Of a stretch of DNA of 12,204 nt, positions 7,100 through 12,204 are shown piece by piece. Origin of the DNA: Pleurocapsa sp. MO_226.B13. Its GTDB lineage: Bacteria > Cyanobacteriota > Cyanobacteriia > Cyanobacteriales > Xenococcaceae. The position numbers and the translations under genes were made by a program. The stretch covers positions 1-12,204 of the forward strand of contig JASJEI010000121.1 in assembly GCA_030064795.1 (NCBI GenBank). Reading direction: 5' to 3'. The notes beneath the pieces are model-generated. The model saw only the letters and a list, made by a program, of their open reading frames with translations, made no database searches and had not been told where the DNA came from. How positions within the stretch are numbered: position 1 is the first letter of the stretch; each line of letters starts with the position of its first letter.

Positions 7100-7504
7100 A
7101 TGCCAATTCGACAACCCAGCAGTCACAAAACTGTTTTTAATTTCCTCAAAGAACTCGGACGAGAAATTGATGCTCAAGATTTGTATTTAGAGTTACAGCG
7201 TCGGGGCAAAAAGATCGGATTAGCAACAGTGTATCGTGCATTAAAAACTCTTCACAAACAAGGCTCGATTCAAGAACGAATGAGTATCAAAGGTAAATCT
7301 TTGTATAGTGTTACTTCATTTCACCAGCAACATCACCTCAACTGTCTTAACTGTCAACGTTCGATTGTTATCGATAATTGTCCGATCAACAGTAAATTAG
7401 ACTGTTGGTTTCAACAATCTCAAGAATTTAAGGTTTACTATCATACTTTAGAATTTTTTGGTTTATGCACCGACTGTCAAGAACAAGAAGCATTTCGCCA
7501 ATAA
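7100..7504 (+). CDS. zur: Fur-family repressor, probably zinc uptake regulator Zur
   Basis: 134 residues from ATG 7100. The N-terminal winged helix has AQDLYLELQRRG then GLATVYRALKTLHKQG (40-55), the Fur-family recognition helix. The C-terminal domain has HQQHHLNCLNC (75-85) and GLCTDC (121-126): four Cys (82, 85, 123, 126) form the structural zinc site, with His75, His78, His79 and His115 available for sensing. YYHTLEFFGLC and IDNCPI are features of the Zur-type Fur homologues common in cyanobacteria, and the HHxxDDH-type iron-sensor motif is absent. It lies 168 bp after folE, beyond a terminator, so it is probably transcribed separately. The neighbouring genes and operators support Zur; PerR or Fur are less likely. 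It is slightly short at the N-terminus, but the wing and dimer domains are complete. Confidence 0.8.
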   Translation: MPIRQPSSHKTVFNFLKELGREIDAQDLYLELQRRGKKIGLATVYRALKTLHKQGSIQERMSIKGKSLYSVTSFHQQHHLNCLNCQRSIVIDNCPINSKLDCWFQQSQEFKVYYHTLEFFGLCTDCQEQEAFRQ

Positions 7505-7515
7505 GCGATAAGCCT

Positions 7516-7560
7516 ACCCTAAAGGGTATATCGAAGTGTATCCCTTTAGGGACACCTTCG
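7516..7560. repeat. Compound palindrome after zur
   Basis: CCCTAAAGGG at 7517-7526 is the exact inverse of CCCTTTAGGG at 7542-7551, and CGAAGTGT (7532-7539) opposes ACACCTTCG (7552-7560). The two folds are mutually exclusive. No T-run follows. It begins 12 bp after the zur stop and may double as a terminator. 7561-7742 continues with GC-rich repeat-like DNA (to about 7594) and then AT-rich DNA without a gene. Confidence 0.6.
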
Positions 7561-7742
7561 GCTAACGGCATAGCTTCGCGACGCGGTTCTTAGGAAATGA
7601 AATTACTATGAAATACATAATCTCAAATTAAAGCTTACAAAATTGTTCACTAAAACGTCCAGATACTGTTGGCGAACTGCGATCGAGATCACAAATCGCT
7701 ATCCTGAAATTAAGTTCTAACAAAATGCAGGAGCTAGGTATC

Positions 7743-8059
7743 ATGTCTGTGAACCCAGAACCGATTGCACCAATTCCCGCTGAAACAGTTCGTGTGGCTA
7801 AGGCAGCTTTTCCAAAAGGTAATCCTTATCTAACCTTTCGTGATGTACTGAGAGTGATTTTTGGCGATGCCGATTTTGTCCATCTCTTTTCTCATACAGG
7901 ACAACCTGCCGTACCTCCCTGGAGATTAGCATTAATTACTTTGATGCAGTTTCGAGAGAATCTCTCTGACCGACAAGCAGCAGAATCAGTACGCTCGCGA
8001 ATTGATTGGAAATATTGGTTCTACCGAACTTACTGTGTAAAACTAACTAGTAAAGTGCC
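7743..8059 (+). pseudogene. IS1182-type transposase, N-terminal fragment
   Basis: ATG 7743 has AGGAG at 7729-7733, 9 nt upstream. The product reads IPAETVRVAKAAFPKGNPY, then VPPWRLALITLMQF, then NLSDRQAAESVRSRIDWKY, the DUF772-type N-terminal domain of IS1182 (IS5-superfamily) transposases. After WKY the expected LGLELTD appears only in another frame (GSTELT), so there is an indel near 8021. The whole catalytic DDE domain, some 300 or more residues, is missing; the frame stops at 8085-8087 inside the adjacent ISAs1-type element. The rest is not found beyond that element, so it was truncated rather than merely interrupted. Confidence 0.75.
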
Positions 8060-8814
8060 CAGGGTAAGCTCATCTTATTTTGTATAAAATGTACTTGACA
8101 AAAGTAATCTTATACAATTTTTTTAAAAGTAATGGTGTTTCGCTCCTATAATATACTTTCAATATTAACTAGAGTAAATTGAGACGATTAGGGGAAAGAA
8201 TTGATGGGTAAAGGATTTGTACCTGTAAAAGCGATCGCCAGAAAAATCACCAGCTAAAAGAGCAAAACTAACTTCAATTTCCCAAATACAAACTGATTTA
8301 TCAAGTTATTTTAACGATCTTAAAGATCCGAGAGTCAAGAGAACTAAAAAGCACTTGTTGAAAGATATTTTAGTCATTGCAATTTTAGCTGTCATCGCAG
8401 GAGCAGAGGGTTGGGAAGATCTTGAAAATTATGGTCTCAGTAAGGAACAATGGTTGTCAGAATTCTTGGAATTACCTAATGGAATACCGAGCGACGACAC
8501 TTTTCGTCGGGTTTTTGAGAGGATCGATCCCTCAGCTCTAGAAGATAGTTTGATCAGATGGATACAAGAATTAATCCCTTCTTTAGACCAACAGATTGTT
8601 CCCATCGATGGTAAATGTTTGAGAGGATCTTATGACCGCGAGCAAGGCATTAAAGCTTTACATCTAGTCACAGCCTGGGTCGCAGAGCCAAATTTGACCC
8701 TAGGTCAAATAAAAGTCGAAGACCATAAAACATGAAATAACAGCTATCCCCGCGCTATTAGAGTTAATCGAGCTCAAAGGAGCGATCGTCACCAAGAAGT
8801 GCGATGGGAACTCA

Positions 8815-8960
8815 TACCATTTCTCGAAACTAGCTAGAAAGATAGCAAATTATTTTTTATTAATTAAAATTCTTAAAACCCCTACTATGTTTAGTTTTTG
8901 AGTTTTGAATTTTGAATTTTGAATTAAAACTAAGTCTCCAATGACTTTTGAGAACTGGTA
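8815..8960. mobile_element. 146-bp MITE-like element inside the old ISAs1 transposase
   Basis: The ends TACCATTTCTCGAAA (8815-8829) and TTTTGAGAACTGGTA (8946-8960) are inverted repeats matching at 12 of 15. TCA occurs on both flanks (8812-8814 and 8961-8963). Excising the element plus one TCA restores GGAACTCAGACTGAAATA, coding GTQTEI as in intact ISAs1 transposases, so the insertion and its 3-bp duplication are well supported. The inside is AT-rich, has no ORF, and carries three direct TTTTGAA copies at about 8905-8925. The mobilising transposase is unknown; a 3-bp duplication suits IS5-superfamily elements. Confidence 0.8.
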
Positions 8961-9241
8961 TCAGACTGAAATAGTCCAGTTGATTCGTCAAAAACAAGCA
9001 GATTATGTTTTAGCACTCAAAAAGAATCATCCTACCCTTCACCAAGAGGTCAAAAATTGGTTTGAGCAAGCCCGTGCTTCCAACTTTGAAGGCATTAAAG
9101 TCTCTCATGACCGCAGGGTGGAAAAAGGTCATCATCGCACCGAAAAACGCTGCTGTTGGGCTGTGCCTCTGTCTGAGTTTGGGGGTCTCTACCAACAAAG
9201 ACAGTGGTCCGGTCTTCAAACTATAGTGATGATGGAAAGAA

Positions 9242-9251
9242 CCCGCCATCT
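9242..9251 (+). repeat. Target-site duplication, left copy
   Basis: CCCGCCATCT, identical to 10611-10620. A 10-bp duplication lies within the range known for ISAs1-family elements. Confidence 0.9.
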
Positions 9252-10610
9252 CAGGGTAAGCGCAAGAAAATTTAGGCATCAGATGGGTTAGAGTGTAAAG
9301 GAATCGAAGCGTTGAGAACTTGAGCGCAAATACGTTACATCCATGCTGGCTCGCTTCGCCTTTTGACGAGTACTCCGCTTGAAACTCGTTTCTTGCCAAT
9401 CGTAGATTAATGCTCCATCGCTTGAGTAAAGCGATATTTTCTGGGGCATTGCCTTTGCGAACACGAGAGGCATCTTCTCCAAAAGTCACATCCAATACAA
9501 GCGTGGAGTTGGTTCTCAATCGACCAATGCTGTCGAATTGCTTTGCCTAATTGTTGAGCATCAGGCGGTAGAGAACTAAGGTAGAACATCACTTCTTGGG
9601 TGGTTTTGTTCCAAAGATGACGAGTCCGAACAACTCGCACTATGGTTTGTAAACCAGACCATTGAGTCTGTTTGTATAAACCTCCCATTTGATTCAAGGC
9701 AACCGCTGTAACTTGTCGTTTTTCACGACGATGATGTCCTGATTCAACCCGAACATCATAGCTGTACTCAATGCCTTGAAAATCTAAAGCTTGGGCATTT
9801 TCAAACCATTGTTCAACCTCTTGGTACTTGGTGGGATGATTAGCTTTAAGTGCCAGCACATAGTCTGCACCTTGAGCCTGAATCTGATGAGCAATCTCCG
9901 TTTGAGTCCCCATCGCATCTATGGTAATGATACATCCAGAAATATCTAACAGTTCCAGTAGGGCTGGAATAGCAGTAATCTCATTACTTTTATCCTCCAC
10001 TTTGACTTGCCCCAGAAAAAGTCGGTTCTCGCCCAAGGCCCAAGCACTGACTAGATGTAATGCCAATTGCTCTCCATTGCGATCGTAAGAACCTCTAACC
10101 GTTTTCCCATCAATGGGAATGACCTGTGCGCCCAAATCTCTGACCAAACCCTTCAACCAACTCTGAAAGCTCTGTTCAAAAGCAGTAGGTGAGATTCTCT
10201 CGAATAACCGTCGAGAAAGGCGCATAGTTCGCCGCATCTAGTATCAGCACTCGGAATCCCAAAAGGCAAAGCTAAAAACTCCGACAGCCAACCCTCATGG
10301 CTCACACCATAGGTTTCAATATCTTCCCATCCCTGGGCTCCACCAATAGTAGCCAGTCAGGCAATCATGACAATGCTAATAAACGGATGAAGAACACCCT
10401 GAGACCCTCTGGGGTCTATTAAATCCTCAAAATGCTTTGTCCATTCTTTCTGTACCTGTTCACAATCAATATTCGCCTTGGTTGACGAGGATTTGCGACT
10501 TTTATTGTGGTCGAGGGATGCTTCACCAAAACCTTTTGCCATGAGGAATCCTGATTATTAGATGGATTCTAACAGCATATTACAGCTTCATTTTTCTTGC
10601 GCTTACCCTG
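9252..10610 (-). mobile_element. Younger ISAs1-family element nested in the older one
   Basis: 1359 bp. Terminal inverted repeats CAGGGTAAGCGCAAGAAAA at 9252-9270 and, inverted, 10592-10610 are identical over 19 bp. A perfect 10-bp duplication (9242-9251 and 10611-10620) brackets them. Its transposase is on the minus strand, opposite to its host element. Excision joins RTRHL to WNKVTHEV of the older transposase exactly in frame. Confidence 0.92.
9288..10542 (-). pseudogene. ISAs1-family transposase of the younger element, frameshifted
   Basis: From ATG 10540-10542 (MAKGFGEASLDHNKSRKSSS) the frame meets an in-frame TGA at 10357-10359 and continues WLATIGGAQ-like to PSADT near 10240. A short insertion there shifts the frame. 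The next frame (to 9407) carries RRLFERISPTAFEQ, VIPIDGKTVRGS (first Asp), TIDAMGTQTEIAHQ (second Asp), RTRHLWNKTTQEV and SIENQLH (Glu). A shift near 9520 leads to LVLDVTFGEDASRVRKGN, and another near 9400 leads to ETSFKRSTRQKAKRASMDV, ending at TAA 9288. All three catalytic residues are still encoded but across four frames or blocks, so the element can now move only in trans. The termini remain perfect, which suggests recent decay. Confidence 0.8.
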
Positions 10611-10620
10611 CCCGCCATCT
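10611..10620 (+). repeat. Target-site duplication, right copy
   Basis: CCCGCCATCT, exact copy of 9242-9251; the older transposase sequence resumes here. Confidence 0.9.
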
Positions 10621-10918
10621 GTGGAATAAAGTTACTCATGAAGTCCAGTTTTATTTGTCTTCTCTACCCGCAGATGCTCAGAACCTGGGTAATGCCATTC
10701 GCACCCATTGGGGCATCGAAAACCAAGTCCATTGGAGGAAAGGACGTAACTTTTAATGAGGATCATTGTCGCATCCGTTCCTGCCACTCCCCTCGTAACG
10801 AAAGCTCTTCTGAGACGCATGGCATTAAATGCCCTGAATCTAGAGACCACTCTGAAGCGTAGTCTGCGCCAAAAAATGAAACGCGCAGCTATGAATAATG
10901 ACTATATGATGACTGTTC

Positions 10919-11096
10919 TCTGGCGGGGTGACAACCTCCAGAATCCATAGATGACAAGGGATACGACAGGCGATCGTAATGCGATAAGAATCTCGAGGAA
11001 ATTGAGTTAATATTCAACAGGAAAATGAAGGGAAAAGACCAGAATCCTTAAAATATTCTGATTATTTCAATTATAAAGCTTGAAATGATTAAGAAT
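10919..11096. other. Intergenic remnant between two decayed elements
   Basis: No gene seen. It begins where ISAs1 similarity ends after DYMMTV. It contains an ATTTCAA/TTGAAAT inverted repeat at 11064-11086 and is AT-rich toward the right. Confidence 0.5.
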
Positions 11097-11123
11097 AACT
11101 GTCTCATCAAATAAGAGACAGTT
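11097..11123. repeat. 9-bp-stem hairpin just upstream of the IS4-type transposase
   Basis: AACTGTCTC (11097-11105) and GAGACAGTT (11115-11123) are perfect arms around a 9-nt loop, 13 bp before ATG 11136. It probably lies at or near the element's left end. Such structures can block read-through transcription into a transposase gene. Confidence 0.6.
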
Positions 11124-11285
11124 TAAACAAAAATAATGTTACCTCAATTCTATATTGATTATCTCAAAATCTATTTACCTGACTCAGAATTCTTAACACT
11201 ACAAATTTTAGTCTGGCTGCTCCAAGTTCATCGCAAGCGTAAGAATTGAAAGGCTAGCTTCCAGCTGACCCTATCCGATAAAATT

Positions 11286-11329
11286 ACTCGCGCGTTCCTT
11301 GGCGGATTAAAAATCCGCAGGGTCGCTCG
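11286..11329. repeat. 44-bp palindromic insertion in the IS4-type remnant
   Basis: GCGGATT/AATCCGC (11302-11318, 3-nt loop) is the core of a GC-rich block. Relatives read IKFESRRKKIQ here; removing 11286-11329 rejoins AAATT to TGAAAGC and restores KFESRRKK. The limits are inferred from that comparison. Confidence 0.55.
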
Positions 11330-11477
11330 TGAAAGCAGAAGGAAGAAAATACAAAGATTTTTAACTATACCTAGATTAAGTTTACCGTGACTCTGGTTTC
11401 CTTTAATAAAGAAGATAATAAAGAGTCAATTTAAATATGGGGATCGCTTAATAATTACTATTGACCGAACACAGTGG

Positions 11478-11528
11478 AATCCCCCCTTTAGTTCCCCCCT
11501 TAATCAGGGGGGAACTAAAGGGGGGATT
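11478..11528. repeat. Perfect 51-bp palindrome, 22-bp arms
   Basis: Arms 11478-11499 and 11507-11528 are exact inverses (AATCCCCCC-TTTAGTT-CCCCCC type) around the loop TTAATCA. CAGTGGAAT occurs on both sides (11472-11480 and 11532-11540), resembling a 9-bp duplication. Similar C6/G6 palindromes are dispersed in many cyanobacterial genomes. Confidence 0.85.
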
Positions 11529-11556
11529 GATCAGTGGAATTTGGAAAAAAAGCGCA

Positions 11557-11630
11557 CCGCCCGCGTGACGCGAAGCTAATCCTTTAGGGCTGAGGTTTCC
11601 TCAGCGTATAGGACGGAGCAAGCAGAGCCT
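11557..11630. repeat. About 74-bp palindrome-bearing insertion in the IS4-type remnant
   Basis: The block separates codons reading IWKK from PIYWLLLSKK, which are nearly adjacent in intact IS4-type transposases. It contains GCTGAGG/CCTCAGC with a TTT loop and ATCCTTTAGGG, close to the ATCCCTTTAGGG after zur at 7540-7551. Exact limits are uncertain by a few bases. Confidence 0.45.
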
Positions 11631-12082
11631 TACCAATTTATTGGTTACTCTTATCCAAGAAAGGTAGCAGTAACTTTTATGAACAAGCAGCTACGATTAA
11701 ACCCGTACTGAAACTGCTAAAAGACTATAAGCTCCTAGTTATAGGCGATGCGCGAATACAGAAGTACAGCCTTGGCTCTCTGGTTAACTCACAAAAAAGT
11801 CTCTTTGATCCTGAGATTAAATAAAAACACAAAAATTAAACGTCGTTATAAGAAATATCAATCCCTTGATTCTTTAAATATAAAACCAGGAGATAAAGTT
11901 TTATATAATGATGTTTTAGTTACATAAGAGAACAAAAAACAACGATTTAATGTAGTAGTTTACTGGCGACGAAAATATAATAATAAGCAACTACCTACCC
12001 CTTGGTATTTGCTTACAAATCTTAAAAACTCAGATGAAGTTATTAAGATTTTTTCATCAAGGGGAGGGATAGAAGCTCTACA

Positions 12083-12202
12083 ATGAATAAAAAAAATCAG
12101 GAAGGCTTCAAAAAACGATCACTTATGCCACCCACCGATAACTTAATTAACAAGCCGAGAGAGAAGAAAAAAAAATTAGGGAGGTTTGATAGTAACTTAT
12201 AA
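12083..12202 (+). CDS. Short basic ORF, doubtful
   Basis: 39 codons from ATG 12083 to TAA 12200-12202, with Lys-rich composition and KPREKKKKLGRFD near its end. GGAGG at 12063-12067 is too far (15 nt) to be a convincing ribosome site. It lies where the C-terminus of the IS4-type transposase is expected and is probably chance or part of that decay. I recognise no family. Confidence 0.2.
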   Translation: MNKKNQEGFKKRSLMPPTDNLINKPREKKKKLGRFDSNL

Positions 12203-12204
12203 CT

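Larger units (their letters stand above)
8060..10918 (+). mobile_element. Old ISAs1-family element, interrupted twice, right end lost
   Basis: The left end CAGGGTAAGCTCATCTTATTTT at 8060 begins like the termini of the younger element (CAGGGTAAGC). The transposase remnant runs 8204-9251 and resumes at 10611-10918, with a MITE (8815-8960) and a second ISAs1-type element (9252-10610) inside. No matching right inverted repeat is visible after 10918, so that end was deleted. Removing both insertions leaves about 1.35 kb, the usual size for this family. Confidence 0.7.
8204..10918 (+). pseudogene. ISAs1-family transposase, disrupted
   Basis: Pieces in order: ATG 8204 (MGKGFVPVKAIARK), then a frameshift near 8235-8250. 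Next SYFNDLKDPRVKR... GWEDLENYG... SDDTFRRVFERIDPSALE... VPIDGKCLRGS (first catalytic Asp) runs to about 8730, where a 1-nt shift breaks the KVEDHK/NEITAIPALLEL junction. The second-Asp region (IDAMGTQTE in relatives) is damaged by an indel near 8803-8806 and by the MITE. It resumes at 8961 (IVQLIRQKQADYVLALKKN... GLQTIVMMERTRHL), is split at 9251 by the younger element, and resumes at 10621 with WNKVTHEVQFYLSSLPADAQ and GIENQVHW (catalytic Glu). A further shift follows near 10740, then DYMMTV. Family order and spacing are complete but expression is impossible. Confidence 0.8.
11136..12082 (+). pseudogene. IS4-family transposase, heavily decayed
   Basis: ATG 11136 reads MLPQFYIDYLKIYLPDSEFL and LQILVWLLQ, the N-terminus of cyanobacterial IS4-type transposases. 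The frame then breaks near 11240 (VRIERLAS continues in another frame). Later blocks: SRRKKIQRFL (about 11335-11362), LWFPLIKKIIKSQFKYGDRLIITIDRTQW with the first Asp (about 11391-11477), PIYWLLLSKKGSSNFYEQ (about 11631-11684), LLKDYKLLVIGD with the second Asp region (GDAR instead of the usual GDREF), a shift near 11798, and RFNVVVYWRRKY... PWYLLTNL... IFSSRGGIEAL with the Glu box. There is an in-frame TAA at 11925 and TGA after EALQ near 12084. The C-terminal part (FKD.K.GGYNLE) is missing. Three palindromic insertions interrupt it. Not functional. Confidence 0.75.

Noticed and set aside
8094..8118. TTGACA at the left end of the old ISAs1 element followed by TACAAT
   Set aside because: Spacing between the boxes is only about 12 bp, too short for a normal promoter.
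8897..8926. TTTTGAA triplet repeats as a protein-binding iteron or origin
   Set aside because: Only three copies, confined to the interior of the MITE-like insertion, with no replication gene nearby.
10562..10862. Several overlapping short plus- and minus-strand frames
   Set aside because: They are frameshifted pieces or shadows of the older ISAs1 transposase C-terminus and the younger element's right end.

Overview
The window looks like cyanobacterial chromosome. HIP1 octamers (GCGATCGC) occur at 1130-1137, 7055-7062 and 8231-8238. There is a DUF1350 alpha/beta-hydrolase-like gene of the cyanobacterial/plastid type, a Zur-type Fur regulator of the form common in cyanobacteria, and a dense load of insertion sequences in mixed states of decay. 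I cannot name the genus.

Layout. 1-256: 3' part of a small, probably exported protein built from 23-residue tandem repeats. 322-992: two gene remnants, an HPP-family membrane protein fragment (minus) butted against the 3' part of a SAM-dependent methyltransferase (plus). 966-2109: an IS5-family element whose transposase needs one frame change but keeps its DDE residues. 2082-2984: DUF1350 gene (minus). 3034-3204: C-terminal fragment of a tyrosine recombinase. 3259-5007: apparently intact IS1634-family transposase (minus).

5154-7504 is the coherent functional core, a zinc-homeostasis island: two Zur/Fur-box-like operators, a COG0523 (CobW/ZagA-like) GTPase metallochaperone, the zinc-dependent type IA GTP cyclohydrolase FolE 19 bp downstream, a terminator, then a Fur-family regulator best read as Zur. 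The likely logic is that zinc starvation releases Zur, the GTPase is made, and zinc is supplied to FolE so that folate/pterin synthesis continues.

7505-12204 is a graveyard of nested mobile DNA. A truncated IS1182-type transposase (7743-8059) is followed by an old ISAs1-family element starting at 8060. That old element is interrupted by a 146-bp MITE-like element (8815-8960, 3-bp duplication TCA) and by a younger ISAs1-family element (9252-10610, 19-bp terminal inverted repeats and a perfect 10-bp target duplication). Both ISAs1 transposases are broken. From 11136 a decayed IS4-family transposase carries three short palindromic insertions, including a perfect 22-bp-arm palindrome at 11478-11528.

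In short, one intact regulated metabolic locus sits between layered insertion elements. The least documented items are the MITE, the palindromic insertions, the double operator and the repeat protein.
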